Assembly (NCBI GenBank): GCA_039196715.1
Contig: JBCCUP010000038.1
Location: 1 to 41,777 of the forward strand
Length of the DNA stretch: 41,777 nucleotides
Source of the DNA: Pseudomonadota bacterium
GTDB taxonomy: Bacteria; Pseudomonadota; Gammaproteobacteria; CALCKW01
Direction: 5' to 3'
The position numbers and the translations under genes were made by a program. Positions 1-13,018 of this stretch are shown one piece after another. Below the pieces are notes generated by a model that saw only the letters and a list, made by a program, of their open reading frames with translations, was not told where the DNA came from and searched no databases. How positions within the stretch are numbered: the stretch's first letter is position 1; each line of letters starts with the position of its first letter.

Positions 1-2
1 AG

Positions 3-647
3 GGCTTCACACCGGTTGGCTACGCGCCCGCGGCCGAGGACTACCTGCAATCGCTGGTGCGGGCCCAGCGGCCAACGGTTGCCTCGGGGGTTCCGAACGT
101 GCACGGCTGGACACCCGAGCTCGCCCTCTCGAAGGTGCCCAGCCGGGCACTGCCGGCCGAGACGCTGCGGGCCGTGCTCGGGCACATCCGTGAGGCGCGA
201 CCGATCAGCGTGCAGTACCAGTCCTTCTCCACCGCAGACGCCCGCTGGCGCGGCATCGCCCCCACGGCGATCGGCTCCGACGGCTACCGCTGGCACGTGC
301 GTGCCTACTGCCTCGAGGACGCGCGCTACAAGGACTTCGTCATCGCGCGCATCCTGGACTGGCGTGCTGCGGACGAGGCCGAGGCCGGCGCGTTGCCCGA
401 GGACACGCACTGGCAGCAGTGGGTCCGGTTTCACATCGCGCCGCACCCCGGATTGTCGCCGGGCCAACGCAGCGCGATTGAACTCGATTACGCCATGACA
501 GCGGGGCGTGCCGAGGTGCGTGTGCGCCGTGCCTTGCTCTGGTACAGCCTGCGCCAGTTGCGACTGGACGGCGATGCTGCATCGCGCCCTGCGAGCACAC
601 AACACATCGTGCTGGCCGACCCGACGGAGCTCGACTTCGATGATTGA
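3..647 (+). CDS. WYL-domain transcriptional regulator, C-terminal part
   Basis: The reading frame is open from base 3, so the gene starts left of the window and the N-terminal DNA-binding part is missing. The visible 214 residues fit a WYL domain: a segment on using the 'QYQSFST' strand, then 'GIAPTAIGSDGYRWHVRAYC', which matches the family pattern of a strand followed by a W-containing strand and an arginine-rich ligand-binding region. The last part resembles the WCX extension. WYL proteins usually sense a nucleic acid or nucleotide ligand and regulate transcription; the ligand here is unknown. The stop codon lies inside the next gene (8-base overlap), so the two are probably co-transcribed. 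Confidence 0.8.
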   Translation, partial: GFTPVGYAPAAEDYLQSLVRAQRPTVASGVPNVHGWTPELALSKVPSRALPAETLRAVLGHIREARPISVQYQSFSTADARWRGIAPTAIGSDGYRWHVRAYCLEDARYKDFVIARILDWRAADEAEAGALPEDTHWQQWVRFHIAPHPGLSPGQRSAIELDYAMTAGRAEVRVRRALLWYSLRQLRLDGDAASRPASTQHIVLADPTELDFDD

Positions 648-1275
648 GGCGGTGATTTTCGACTGTGACGGCACGCTGGTCGACAGCGAGCGGCTCTGCT
701 TTCAGGCGACGGTGGAGTGCCTCGCGATCCGCGGCATCACCGCAGACCCGGTTTACCTGGACGCCGAGTACGCTGGCTGCAACCTCGAGGACATGGTGGC
801 GGAAATCGGCGCGCAGCACGGACAGTTGCTCGGCCGCGAGTGTGTGGCCGAGATATCGCGGCGTGAGCGCGAGATTGCACGACACGAGCTGCAGCCGATT
901 GACGGTGTGCACCGTGCCCTGGAGTACATCCGCTTGCCGCGCTGCGTGGCATCGAACGCACCGCTGGACAAGATGCGCTTCTCGCTCGGGCTGACAGGGT
1001 TGGTTGGACACTTCGGCGAGGCCTTGTTCAGCGCCTACTCGGTGCAGGCCTGGAAGCCCGACCCCACGCTGTTCCTGCATGCCGCGTCCGAACTGGGTGT
1101 CTCGGCGACCCGCTGCGTGGTGGTTGAGGACAGCCTGGCCGGGGCCACCGCGGGCTTGCGTGCAGGCATGCACACGCTGTTCTACAACCCGCGTGACAAG
1201 GCCGTGCCCGAGGGGTGCATCGCGTTTTCCGACATGCACCACCTGCCCGAGGTGTTGGCGTCGTTGTCGGAGTAA
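640..1275 (+). CDS. HAD-superfamily phosphatase, YieH-like
   Basis: The 211-residue protein begins with the HAD nucleophile motif FDCDGTLVDSE (residues 7-17), followed by a helical cap, an 'SNAP' stretch in the motif II region, WKPDP (motif III lysine) and VVEDSLAG (motif IV acidic pair). Its layout and several stretches look like E. coli YieH, a phosphatase acting on 6-phosphogluconate, so a soluble sugar-phosphate phosphatase is likely; the substrate is an inference. The ATG at 640 lies inside the end of the WYL gene, and the HAD motif starts a few residues after it, which fixes the start. It ends 15 bases from the convergent glgA stop. Confidence 0.88.
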   Translation: MIEAVIFDCDGTLVDSERLCFQATVECLAIRGITADPVYLDAEYAGCNLEDMVAEIGAQHGQLLGRECVAEISRREREIARHELQPIDGVHRALEYIRLPRCVASNAPLDKMRFSLGLTGLVGHFGEALFSAYSVQAWKPDPTLFLHAASELGVSATRCVVVEDSLAGATAGLRAGMHTLFYNPRDKAVPEGCIAFSDMHHLPEVLASLSE

Positions 1276-1290
1276 GACGCTCGGCGGGTG

Positions 1291-4709
<3,419 letters not shown>

Positions 4710-5921
4710 TCAGCCGGCGTCCTGGCTGAGCTGATGCATCGACGAGGCGGCCCACTGCATCGCCGTGTAGTGCGCGTCGAGTGCACTCTGGGTCGCGTCG
4801 ACTGGCGTGCCCTGGTCGACCCGTTCGAGTGTGCGGGCCTGGTCGAGAATGTCCCGCATCGGACCGGGCTTGCCGAGCAAGGTGTCGTGCACATCGCTGC
4901 AGAGCGACAGGTTCTCGAGGATGTCCTCGAACGACGAATCGGTCATCACGTCCAGCAGCGACAGCATGCCCGCGGTGAAGCACGACTCGGGGTTGTCCAG
5001 GTTGGTCTCCTCGGCGAGGATTTCGCAGAACTTCGCCCGGTAGAGCGCGAGGTTCATCAACTCATCGGGTTTTTCGTTGATATTTGCCATCAACATCACA
5101 CTGATCCAGCTGCGCAGGCGCTTGCGCCCGAGCAACACCGAGGCCTGGCTGATCGATTCCACCGCCGTGGTGCCCCGGCGTGCAGCGGAGTTGACGTAGC
5201 GCAACGCCTTGACCGACAGCCCGACATCGCGGGTGACGAGTTCGGTGATTTCCTCGAGCGTGGTGGCCGGGTTGCTGACCTTGGCCAGAAGCTCGAACAG
5301 CGCAATCTTGCTCGACGGGATGCCGGTTTGCTTGAGCGTGGTCGGCTTGGCGAAGTAGTAACCCTGAAAGTAGTCAACCGCCATCGCGCTGATGGTGTTG
5401 AACTCGTCGACGGTTTCAATGCGTTCGACCAACACCTTGCGGCCCGCGTCGCGGTCGATCTGGGCGAGCTCCGCGAGTTTCTCCGGCCCGGTGACGGTGT
5501 AGTCGTATTTGACGATCTGCACTTGCTGAAGCAACGGCTCGGCGGCCTCGCTGTACTCGAAATCGTCGAGTGCAACTGTGTAGCCATCGCCGATCAGCCG
5601 GGTGACGCCGTCGACCACCTGGTCGGTGATGGTCACGGTCTCGAGAATCTCGAGCACCACCCGTTCGGGGGGCAGGCAGTCGAGCAGGTCCGGGTTGCTG
5701 AGAAACTGCTCGGTGAGGTTGATGAAGGCCAACTGGCCGCCGACAAGGTTATCCAACCCGATCTCGCTGATGGCGTTGGTCAACACGGTCGAGGTGGCGA
5801 GGTCGCCGTCGATCACATTGGCGGTGGACGCTTGCTGGTTTGACCTGAACAGCAATTCGTAGCCGATGGTTGCCTGCGATCGGTCGAGGATCGGTTGCCG
5901 CCCGATGTAAATCTGCGCCAT
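4710..5921 (-). CDS. EAL/HDOD (YuxH-like) signalling protein
   Basis: The 403-residue protein has an N-terminal EAL-like domain (about residues 1-195) and a C-terminal HDOD domain (about 200-390). The start at 5921 gives MAQIYIGRQPILD, the usual YuxH-type beginning; an ATG at 5960 is also open. The EAL part keeps YELLFR and EILE but has LDDFEYSE instead of DDFGTG, so c-di-GMP hydrolysis is not expected. The HDOD part lacks the HD pair (GMLSLLD where HDOD proteins often have GLLHDIG). It is therefore probably a binding or scaffold protein. It stands between glgC and pgm, about 130 and 110 bases from them, in the same direction. Confidence 0.88.
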   Translation of the reverse strand: MAQIYIGRQPILDRSQATIGYELLFRSNQQASTANVIDGDLATSTVLTNAISEIGLDNLVGGQLAFINLTEQFLSNPDLLDCLPPERVVLEILETVTITDQVVDGVTRLIGDGYTVALDDFEYSEAAEPLLQQVQIVKYDYTVTGPEKLAELAQIDRDAGRKVLVERIETVDEFNTISAMAVDYFQGYYFAKPTTLKQTGIPSSKIALFELLAKVSNPATTLEEITELVTRDVGLSVKALRYVNSAARRGTTAVESISQASVLLGRKRLRSWISVMLMANINEKPDELMNLALYRAKFCEILAEETNLDNPESCFTAGMLSLLDVMTDSSFEDILENLSLCSDVHDTLLGKPGPMRDILDQARTLERVDQGTPVDATQSALDAHYTAMQWAASSMHQLSQDAG

Positions 5922-6054
5922 GAAGCCTGTGCACCCTGATCCCGATCGGCGACCGCACATCGGGCGCCGCGGGACATTGCAAGAAAGTAAGGTCGTTGAG
6001 GGTGCAGTTCGGCGGTCTGACGGGGAACTTGAGCGCCGGAGGCGTGCCGCCGGG

Positions 6055-7332
6055 TCAGTCTCGGCGGAAATGGACGGCCTGGCCGAGCATGTCCCCGGTG
6101 ACCAGCACGATGCCGTCCTCGGTCACACGGAACCGGGCCGTGTCGTCTTCGGCTGACTCGCCGACGACCAGGCCATCGGGCAGGTGGCAACCGCGGTCGA
6201 TGATGGCGTTGCGCAGTCGCACGCCTTTGCCAACGCGCACATCCGGAAGCACCACGGTGTGGTCCACCACCGCACCCTTGTCCACCCGCACGTTGGAAAA
6301 GAGCACCGAATTGCGCACCAGGCCGCCGGAGATCACACACCCGCCACTGACCATCGAATCGATGGCGGTGCCGCGGCCCTCGTCACTGTCGAGCACGAAT
6401 TTCGCCGGCGGGAGCTGCTCCTGGTGCGTGAGCAGAGGCCAGCTTCGGTCGTAGAGATCGAGTTTGGGCTCGATCTCCGCAAGCTCCAGGTTCGAGCGCC
6501 AGAAGGCATCGAGGGTGCCGACGTCCCGCCAGTAGGCCGGGCTGCCCTTGCGGTTGCGGAAGGGGACCGCCTGAATGCGGTTTTTTCCGATCAGCTTCGG
6601 AATGATGTCCTTGCCGAAATCGCGGCTGGAATTGCTGTCGTCGGCGTCGTCGAACAGGACTTCGAACAGGAATTGGGTACTGAAGACGTAGTTGCCCATC
6701 GAGGCCAGTGCCGTGTCGGGTTTGCCGGGCACGCACGCGGGTGACGCCGGCTTCTCCTCAAAGCCCGTGATCCAGTTGTCCTCGTCCACCGACATCACGC
6801 CGAAGGCGCGGGCGTCGTCCAATGGCACCTCGATGCAACAGACGGTCATGTCCGCGTCGGCGCGCTGGTGTTGCGCGATCAGCGGGCCGTAGTCCATCCG
6901 ATAGACGTGGTCACCGGACAACACCAACACGTACTCCGGCGCCATGCGGTGGATAATGTCAAGGTTCTGGTAGATCGCGTCCGCCGTGCCGACGTACCAG
7001 TCGTCGCCAGTGCGTTGCGAGGCCGGCAACACTTCGATGAACTCGTCGAGTTCCGAGCGGAAGTTCGACCACCCGCGCGAGAGGTGGCGGATCAGTGAGT
7101 GCGCCTTGTATTGGGTCAACACGCCGATCCGGCGGATCCCGGAGTTCACGCAGTTTGACAGTGGAAAGTCTATGATGCGGAACTTGCCGCCGAAGAACAC
7201 GGCGGGTTTCGCCCGCCACGCGGTGAGCTCGTGCAGTCGAGACCCTCGGCCGCCGGCCAACACCAACGCCAGCGTGTTCTTGGTGAGCAGACTGATGCGG
7301 CGGGCGTCTTCGTTGGCGGTGCGACTGGTCAT
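6055..7332 (-). CDS. glgC: Glucose-1-phosphate adenylyltransferase
   Basis: ADP-glucose pyrophosphorylase, the committed step of bacterial glycogen synthesis, 425 residues as usual for the family. It shows [15 protein letters not shown] (nucleotide loop), [20 protein letters not shown], the [12 protein letters not shown] segment, [17 protein letters not shown] and a C-terminal left-handed beta-helix ([18 protein letters not shown]). The ATG at 7332 is chosen because a GAGG Shine-Dalgarno element lies 7-8 bases upstream and the family N-terminus follows; the frame stays open further upstream but without homology. It heads the minus-strand glycogen gene set. Confidence 0.95.
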   Translation of the reverse strand: MTSRTANEDARRISLLTKNTLALVLAGGRGSRLHELTAWRAKPAVFFGGKFRIIDFPLSNCVNSGIRRIGVLTQYKAHSLIRHLSRGWSNFRSELDEFIEVLPASQRTGDDWYVGTADAIYQNLDIIHRMAPEYVLVLSGDHVYRMDYGPLIAQHQRADADMTVCCIEVPLDDARAFGVMSVDEDNWITGFEEKPASPACVPGKPDTALASMGNYVFSTQFLFEVLFDDADDSNSSRDFGKDIIPKLIGKNRIQAVPFRNRKGSPAYWRDVGTLDAFWRSNLELAEIEPKLDLYDRSWPLLTHQEQLPPAKFVLDSDEGRGTAIDSMVSGGCVISGGLVRNSVLFSNVRVDKGAVVDHTVVLPDVRVGKGVRLRNAIIDRGCHLPDGLVVGESAEDDTARFRVTEDGIVLVTGDMLGQAVHFRRD

Positions 7333-7451
7333 ACGCTGTCCTCGAGTGGTCACCGGTGTCAGTGGCGCGCCTTGAGGGTAACGCAGTGTGTCGCGCAAAC
7401 GCCACAACCGCTGTCCGCCCTGCGGACTGCCGACGTACTCGGAGCGTGTCC

Positions 7452-8081
7452 ATGCCAGTGTCCCCTGAATTCGCCAGTGTGACGGGCTCCGTGCGCGCCA
7501 ACTTGGCAGGCTTCCCGGTGCGCCGGTTGGACACCGAAGCACGCCGTCTCAGGGCCGCCGCCGTGGCGGTGGTGGTCGTCACCGACCCGGAGCCGGCCGT
7601 GTTGCTGACCCGCCGCGCCGCGACGCTCAACCGCCACGCCGGCCAGTTCGCCCTGCCTGGCGGGCGGCTCGACCCGGGCGAGACCGTCGACCAGGCGGCG
7701 GTTCGGGAAGTGAGAGAGGAACTCGGCTTGTCGCTGAGCGACGGCGACCGGCTCGGCCAACTCGACGATTGCGAGACGCGGTCCGGGTTCTGTGTCAGCA
7801 CCGTCGTCTACGGCTGCTGCGACGCCGCGCTGGCCCCCAATCCTGCCGAAGTGGCTGCGGTCTACACCGTGCTGTTTCGGGAGCTGCGTTCCGACGCCAT
7901 TCCCCTGTTCGAAGACGGCACGGACGGTGAGCCGCCGGTACTGTACTCCGACTTGCCGAGTGTTGGCACCACGGTGTACGCGCCCACCGCCGCCATCCTC
8001 TACCAGTTTCGGGAGGTGGCGTTGTTGGGTCGCACCACGCGGATCGACGCGGTTGGTCAGCCGCGCTTCGCCTGGCGGTAA
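7452..8081 (+). CDS. Nudix hydrolase, CoA pyrophosphatase (NudL) type
   Basis: The 209-residue protein carries a complete Nudix box, [20 protein letters not shown] followed by LGL, preceded by [21 protein letters not shown]. That preceding stretch matches the LLTxR...HxGQxxFPGG pattern of the NudL/CoA-diphosphatase subgroup, so the likely activity is cleavage of CoA or acyl-CoA to phosphopantetheine and 3',5'-ADP. The ATG at 7452 has GGAG 7 bases upstream. It is transcribed divergently from glgC. Confidence 0.88.
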   Translation: MPVSPEFASVTGSVRANLAGFPVRRLDTEARRLRAAAVAVVVVTDPEPAVLLTRRAATLNRHAGQFALPGGRLDPGETVDQAAVREVREELGLSLSDGDRLGQLDDCETRSGFCVSTVVYGCCDAALAPNPAEVAAVYTVLFRELRSDAIPLFEDGTDGEPPVLYSDLPSVGTTVYAPTAAILYQFREVALLGRTTRIDAVGQPRFAWR

Positions 8082-8202
8082 CACGGCACGTCACAGGTGG
8101 TGGGCCAGTGCACACCGCAGGTGCGATTGCGCCGTTCTGTTCCACACTATCGACTGCACGCTGCGCCGCTGAGGGTGTGGTGGCTGAGACGGAGACACGG
8201 TC

Positions 8203-9154
8203 ATGAAAGTGGGTTTCATCGGGTTGGGTAACGTCGGCGGCAAGTTGTCAGGCTCGCTGTTGCGAAACGGGGTCGACCTGACGGTTCACGATCTCGATGC
8301 AGAGCGGGTTGCGGCGTTCGTCGCCCGCGGTGCCCGCGCCGCCGAGGGGCCGGCGGCGTTGATGCGCGACTGCGATGCGGTCATCACCTGTCTGCCGTCA
8401 CCCGCCGCGTCGGACACCGTGATGCAAGCGATGTTGCCCGAGGTGACGGACGGCAAGATCTGGATGGAGATGTCGACCACCGACCAGGCCGAGGTCGAAC
8501 GGCTTGGCGCCGACGTCATCGCGCGTGGCGGGGGCTGCGGTCGACTGTCCGGTCTCGGGCGGCTGCCACCGCGCCGACACCGGCAACATCTCGATCTTCG
8601 CCGGGTGTGATCGTTCGACTTTCGAGCGAATCTTCCCGTTCCTCAAGACCATGGGACGCCGGATACTGCACACCGGCGAGCTCGGCTCGGCCTCGGTGCT
8701 CAAGGTGTTGACCAACTATCTCGCAACCGCGAACCTCGTGACCTGCTGCGAGGCGCTGGTGACTGCCAAGGCCGCTGGCATGGATCTCAACACCGCCTAC
8801 GAGGCCATCCGGATCAGCTCGGGCACCAGCTTCGTGCACGAAACCGAAAGCCAGGTCATTCTCAACGGAAGCCGAGACATCTCGTTCACCATGGACCTGG
8901 TCGCCAAGGACATCGGCCTGTTTCAGGACGTGGCCGACCGGGCAGGCCTGCCGTTGGAGATCTCGCCGAAGTTGATCGAGATCTTCGCCGACGGGATTGC
9001 ACGTTTCGGTGAACGGGAACTGTCGCCGAACATCATCCGTCGCCTGGAGGAGGCCACAGGTCTCTCGGTTCTGGCCCCCGGCTTCCCGCCCGAGATGACC
9101 GACGACGAGCCCGAGGAGGCGGGCTACGAGGTGGTGCCGGGCGGCCGTGCATGA
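8203..9154 (+). pseudogene. 3-hydroxyisobutyrate dehydrogenase-family gene broken by a +1 frameshift
   Basis: The first part (8203-8610 frame) begins MKVGFIGLGNVGGKLSG, a Rossmann GxGxxG fold, and runs to about residue 110. Homology then continues one frame over, with VDCPVSGGCHRADTG, the NAD(P)-dependent catalytic loop, and LKVLTNYLATANL, to a stop at 9154. The break falls in GGGGG at 8530-8534; removing one G joins both parts into a normal ~315-residue enzyme (R-G-G-A-A-V-D-C-P-V-S-G-G). Both halves look conserved, so this could be a recent mutation or a sequencing error in a homopolymer. GGAG lies 8-10 bases before the ATG. An intact relative is at 20338. Confidence 0.85.
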
Positions 9155-9160
9155 CGTCCC

Positions 9161-9979
9161 TCAGCGGTCGCTTGCGAGGTCGTCGTCGTCGAGTCTGTGG
9201 CCCCAATCGCGTTTGGCCTGCAGGTAGCGTCGGTTCCAGTCGCCGACGGCGGAGACGTGCTTCACCGGCGTGATGTGCGTCAGCCCGTGCTGCTGCAGGT
9301 CGGTGAGTTTCTTGGGGTTGTTGCTGAGCAGGCGAAACGGCTTGTTGCCGACAAAGTGCTTGATCAGCGTGGCGGCGTCGGAGAAGTCGCGGCTGTCATC
9401 GGGCAGTCCCAAACTGCGGTTGGCCTGGTAGGTGTTCTGCCCAGCGTCTTGTAGCAGGTAGGTTGCGGCCTTTGCCCACAAACCGATGCCGCGCCCCTCG
9501 TGGCCGGCCATGTACACCACATAGCCGCCGCTCGGGTCCGAGGCGATTCGGGCCATCGCCGTGTCCAATTGAGGGCCGCAGTCGCAACGCTCCGAGCCGA
9601 ACACATCACCGGTCAGGCAGTTCGAGTGCACCCGGACGAGCGGGTTGTCGCCGGGCTCGCCGACTGCCAGCACGCTGTTCACCGCCATCGACGAAACCAG
9701 GTGGGCGAAGAGGTGCTTGCTGTCGCCGTCGCGCATGTCGGCTGCCAGCGCCTCGACGGTCGAGAGTTCGCTGGACCGCACCGCCGCGTACCACTGCACG
9801 ACAGTCTGGACCGAGGGCAGGTTGACCGGCATCGGAATGGGACCGAGCAGGTTCACGGCGACGCTGTTTTCGGGCAGCGGGCCGTCGGCTGAGAGCAATT
9901 CGCCGTCCGTGCCGATGCGCCGCAGGCTGCCGCGCTCGACGAGCTGCTCTCGGACGGTCGGGTCGAGGTAGGTGAACAC
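9161..9979 (-). CDS. ribA: GTP cyclohydrolase II family protein
   Basis: It converts GTP to the pyrimidine precursor of riboflavin. The core carries VRVHSNCLTGDVFGSERCDC with the three zinc cysteines, GHEGRGIGL, TYLLQDAGQNTYQAN and LLSNNPKKL, all typical of RibA. The start is set at the GTG at 9979 because it lies 8 bases after the hemL stop with GAGG about 6 bases upstream; further upstream the frame only shadows hemL. With 272 residues it is about 70 longer at the N-terminus than E. coli RibA, and that part has no recognisable DHBP synthase motif. It shares a transcript with hemL. Confidence 0.88.
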   Translation of the reverse strand: MFTYLDPTVREQLVERGSLRRIGTDGELLSADGPLPENSVAVNLLGPIPMPVNLPSVQTVVQWYAAVRSSELSTVEALAADMRDGDSKHLFAHLVSSMAVNSVLAVGEPGDNPLVRVHSNCLTGDVFGSERCDCGPQLDTAMARIASDPSGGYVVYMAGHEGRGIGLWAKAATYLLQDAGQNTYQANRSLGLPDDSRDFSDAATLIKHFVGNKPFRLLSNNPKKLTDLQQHGLTHITPVKHVSAVGDWNRRYLQAKRDWGHRLDDDDLASDR

Positions 9980-9987
9980 GGTTGGCC

Positions 9988-11271
9988 TCAGTTGAGTGTT
10001 GCCATGGCATCGCGGCCGGCGTCGACCGTGCGTGCGATGTCGTCTGGCGTGTGTGCGCTCGAGACAAAGCCGGCCTCGAATGCCGAGGGTGCAAGGTAGA
10101 CACCCCGGTCGAGCATCGCGGCAAAGAACCGCTTGAAGTGATCGAGGTTGCACTGCGTCGCCGCGGCGAAGCTGTTCACCTCCGGTTCGGTGGAGAAGAA
10201 AAGACCGAACATGGCGCCGACCTGACGTGTGGTGAAAGGCACGTCAGCGTCTGCGGCGGCGGCCTGCAGACCGGACAACAGCGACGCGGTGCTCTGTTCG
10301 ATCTGATCGTAGAAGCCAGGCTCGTCGATGATGTCCAGGGTGGCGATGCCCGCGGCCATCGCCACCGGGTTGCCTGACAGCGTGCCGGCCTGGTAAACGC
10401 CGCCGAGCGGTGCAATGTGGTTCATGATGTCGTGCCGCCCGCCGAACACGCCAACCGGCATGCCGCCACCGACAATTTTCCCGAGCGTCGTGAGGTCGGG
10501 CGCGACGTTGTAGAGCGCCTGTGCGCCGCCCTTTGCCACCCTGAACCCGGTCATGACCTCGTCGAAGATCAGGACCGCACCGGTGGCATCGCAGACCGCG
10601 CGCAGCGTTTCGAGGAAGCCGGGCAGCGGTGCGATGCAATTCATGTTGCCTGCCACCGGTTCGACAATCAGACAGGCGATGTCGTCACCGCGTTCGTCGA
10701 ACAGGGCGCGCACGGCCTCGGCGTCGTTGAAGGGCAGGGTCAGGGTGTGCTTCGCGAGTTCCGGCGGCACGCCGGGTGAGCTCGGGACACCCAGTGTGAG
10801 CGCGCCGGACCCGGCCTTGACGAGCAGGGAATCCGCGTGCCCGTGGTAGCAGCCCTCGAACTTCACAATCGTCGACCGGTTGGTGAAGCCGCGTGCGAGC
10901 CGGATGGCACTCATGGTTGCCTCCGTGCCGGAGCTGACCATGCGCAACAGGTCCATGCTGGGGAAGTGAGCCTGGACGCGCTCGGCGAGGTCACTTTCGA
11001 GCATGCACGGCGCGCCGAAGCTCAGCCCGCGTTGGGCCGCCTCGGTCACGGCTTCAACGATGCGTGGGTTGGCGTGGCCTGCGATCATCGGTCCCCAGGA
11101 GCCTACGTAGTCGATGTACGAACGACCGTCGATGTCGTGAAGGTATGCGCCCTCGGCGCGGTCGATGAACACCGGTGTGCCATCCACGGCGCGGAACGCG
11201 CGTACAGGCGAATTCACGCCGCCGGGGATAACGCGCCGGGCGCGCTCGAACTGGGCCAGAGAGCGTTGCAT
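9988..11271 (-). CDS. hemL: Glutamate-1-semialdehyde 2,1-aminomutase
   Basis: PLP enzyme of the C5 pathway making 5-aminolevulinate for haem. The 427-residue protein has [15 protein letters not shown] at the N-terminus, [34 protein letters not shown] and the [12 protein letters not shown] lysine site near residue 265, all family hallmarks. The ATG at 11271 yields the normal N-terminus; the open frame upstream is non-homologous. It precedes ribA by 8 bases and is divergent from the rubredoxin gene. Confidence 0.96.
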   Translation of the reverse strand: MQRSLAQFERARRVIPGGVNSPVRAFRAVDGTPVFIDRAEGAYLHDIDGRSYIDYVGSWGPMIAGHANPRIVEAVTEAAQRGLSFGAPCMLESDLAERVQAHFPSMDLLRMVSSGTEATMSAIRLARGFTNRSTIVKFEGCYHGHADSLLVKAGSGALTLGVPSSPGVPPELAKHTLTLPFNDAEAVRALFDERGDDIACLIVEPVAGNMNCIAPLPGFLETLRAVCDATGAVLIFDEVMTGFRVAKGGAQALYNVAPDLTTLGKIVGGGMPVGVFGGRHDIMNHIAPLGGVYQAGTLSGNPVAMAAGIATLDIIDEPGFYDQIEQSTASLLSGLQAAAADADVPFTTRQVGAMFGLFFSTEPEVNSFAAATQCNLDHFKRFFAAMLDRGVYLAPSAFEAGFVSSAHTPDDIARTVDAGRDAMATLN

Positions 11272-11294
11272 GGGGTCTCGCACGCAAATCAAGA

Positions 11295-11300
11295 AGTGTA
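11295..11300 (-). promoter_or_regulatory. Possible -10 box for hemL
   Basis: On the minus strand this reads TACACT, 24 bases before the hemL ATG. No convincing -35 hexamer lies 16-18 bases further upstream, so the assignment rests on the -10 alone. Confidence 0.25.
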
Positions 11301-11353
11301 TCGAACTCGCGTCCGGTCCGCAGGCCCGGCAGCCGGTCGGGGTGACGCGGCGG

Positions 11354-11382
11354 TTGGGTGAAACCGGGTGCTGTGGGACAAT
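11354..11382 (+). promoter_or_regulatory. Candidate sigma-70 promoter for the rubredoxin-fbp unit
   Basis: TTGGGT (11354-11359), a 17-base spacer and GACAAT (11377-11382) match the sigma-70 pattern 4 of 6 at each hexamer. Transcription would begin near 11389, 30 bases before the rubredoxin ATG. It lies in the 147-base divergent gap with hemL. Confidence 0.45.
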
Positions 11383-11418
11383 TTCCAATCGTCGAATCGC
11401 GAGGAACGGCCGAGCCGT

Positions 11419-11589
11419 ATGGCCTACAGGAAATACATGTGTATCGTGTGTGGGTGGATCTACGACGAAGAGGCCGGCTCCCCCGAGGACGGTCTGGCGC
11501 CGGGCACCCGCTGGGAGGACATTCCGCTGAACTGGACCTGTCCGGATTGCGGTGTCGGCAAGGAAGACTTCGATATGGTCGAGATATGA
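11419..11589 (+). CDS. Rubredoxin
   Basis: A 56-residue one-electron carrier with two CxxC pairs for a single Fe atom: [10 protein letters not shown] near the N-terminus and [11 protein letters not shown] near the C-terminus, with the conserved [12 protein letters not shown] between them. ATG at 11419 gives the standard length; an upstream in-frame ATG at 11368 would add 17 non-homologous residues. A GAGG stands 14 bases upstream, rather far. Its stop overlaps the start of fbp (ATGA). The electron partner is not identifiable from the neighbours. Confidence 0.93.
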   Translation: MAYRKYMCIVCGWIYDEEAGSPEDGLAPGTRWEDIPLNWTCPDCGVGKEDFDMVEI

Positions 11590-12575
11590 GCAGCGCAACC
11601 GTGCGCAGGGTCGACAGCGTCATGGCCGACCAGGGTGTCGAACCCGGATTGCACGCGTTGCTGGTGTGCCTGATCGGCTGTTGTGCGGACATCGCTGTGG
11701 CGGTCGAACGCGGCGCGCTCAAGGGCACGCTCGGGGCGCTTGACAGCGCGAACGTTCAGGGCGAGACCCAAAAGCAGCTCGACGTGATCACCAACGACAT
11801 GCTTGTCGCGGCGCTCACGCACCAGCGGGTTGCCAGCGGCATCGCGTCTGAGGAGGAAGACCACGCCGTCGCGGTGGCGGGCGGCGCGCCCTACCTCGTG
11901 CTGTTCGACCCACTGGACGGGTCGTCCAACATCGATGTCAATGTCACCGTAGGCACCATTTTCTCCGTGTTGCCCGCGCCGGATGGAACGCCGACCGACG
12001 CGGACTTTCTCCAGCCTGGCCGGCGGCAACTGGCGGCCGGCTACGTGGCCTACGGCCCGTCGACGGTGCTGGTCATGTCGACCGGCGAGGGTGTGCAGCA
12101 ATTCGTTTTCGACCGCGAGCGGGCGGCTTTCGTGTTGACCCACGAGCAGCTCGATATCCCGGCAGAAACCGCCGAATTCGCGATCAATGCCGCCCGGTCG
12201 CGACACTGGCTCGCACCGGTCTCCGGCTACGTGGCGGACTGCCAGGCCGGGCGGGACGGTCCACGTGGTCGCGATTTCAACATGCGGTGGATTGCCTCCA
12301 TGGTGGCCGATGTCCACCGAATCATGACCCGAGGCGGTGTCTTCCTGTACCCCGATGACCACGCGATGCAAGCCGCCGGAAAAGCGGGCAAGCTGCGTCT
12401 GATGTACGAAGCGAACCCGATGGGGTACCTGGTCGAGCAGGCTGGCGGTCGGGCCAGCACCGGGCGAGAGGCGATCCTTGACCTGATGCCGGACACACTG
12501 CATCAACGCGTGCCCGTGATCCTCGGGTCGCGTGACGAGGTCGCTGAGATCGATCGGCGTTTCGACACCGCGTGA
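11586..12575 (+). CDS. fbp: Fructose-1,6-bisphosphatase, class I
   Basis: The 329-residue gluconeogenic enzyme removes the 1-phosphate from fructose 1,6-bisphosphate. It shows the metal and phosphate motifs [24 protein letters not shown], and, near the C-terminus, [20 protein letters not shown], which are class I signatures. The ATG at 11586 overlaps the rubredoxin stop by ATGA, and its own TGA overlaps the GTG of the next gene (GTGA), so three genes appear translationally coupled. With glgC/pgm/glgA it links gluconeogenesis to glucan storage within the window. Confidence 0.95.
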   Translation: MSSATVRRVDSVMADQGVEPGLHALLVCLIGCCADIAVAVERGALKGTLGALDSANVQGETQKQLDVITNDMLVAALTHQRVASGIASEEEDHAVAVAGGAPYLVLFDPLDGSSNIDVNVTVGTIFSVLPAPDGTPTDADFLQPGRRQLAAGYVAYGPSTVLVMSTGEGVQQFVFDRERAAFVLTHEQLDIPAETAEFAINAARSRHWLAPVSGYVADCQAGRDGPRGRDFNMRWIASMVADVHRIMTRGGVFLYPDDHAMQAAGKAGKLRLMYEANPMGYLVEQAGGRASTGREAILDLMPDTLHQRVPVILGSRDEVAEIDRRFDTA

Positions 12576-13018
12576 GCTTCTGGCGCGAACGCGACCTCTC
12601 GGCCTTGAGTGGTGCCGAATGGGAGTCGCTTTGCGACGGCTGCGGGCGGTGTTGTCTGCACAAGCTCGATGACGGCGACACCGTTGCGTTCACGTGTGTG
12701 GCGTGCCGTTTGTTGGACATTTCGACCGTGCGCTGCCGCAGCTACGATGACCGCGCCGAGAAGGTGAGCGCCTGCGTCGTGCTGACCCCGGACACCCTGC
12801 CGGCGCTTGCAGCGGCGCTGCCGGTGACCTGTGCCTATCGGCGGTTGCACGAGGGCGCGGATCTGCCCGCCTGGCACCCCCTGGTCAGTGGCAATCCGAC
12901 GTCGGTCCGGGAGGCGGGTGTGTCAGTGGCCGAATTGGCTGTCCCGGAGACGCGGGTGCCGCGTGGGGTGTCACTCTCGTGTTATGTTACGAGCCTGTAC
13001 ACCCCGAAGTCCGAGTGA
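12572..13018 (+). CDS. YcgN-type cysteine-cluster protein (UPF0260)
   Basis: The 148-residue protein has the family arrangement LCDGCGRCCLHKL (residues about 21-33), FTCVACRLLD and further cysteines (RCRSY, SACVVL, VTCAYRRLHEGADLPAWHPL), which suggests metal or Fe-S binding; the function of the family is not established. The GTG at 12572 overlaps the fbp stop. The C-terminal part 'GVSLSCYVTSLYTPKSE' is short of any added domain. Confidence 0.87.
   Translation: MSFWRERDLSALSGAEWESLCDGCGRCCLHKLDDGDTVAFTCVACRLLDISTVRCRSYDDRAEKVSACVVLTPDTLPALAAALPVTCAYRRLHEGADLPAWHPLVSGNPTSVREAGVSVAELAVPETRVPRGVSLSCYVTSLYTPKSE

Noticed and set aside
7349-7358. CACCGGTG palindrome between glgC and the Nudix gene as an operator
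   Set aside because: An isolated 8-base GC-rich palindrome is expected by chance in such a sequence and no second copy was seen nearby.
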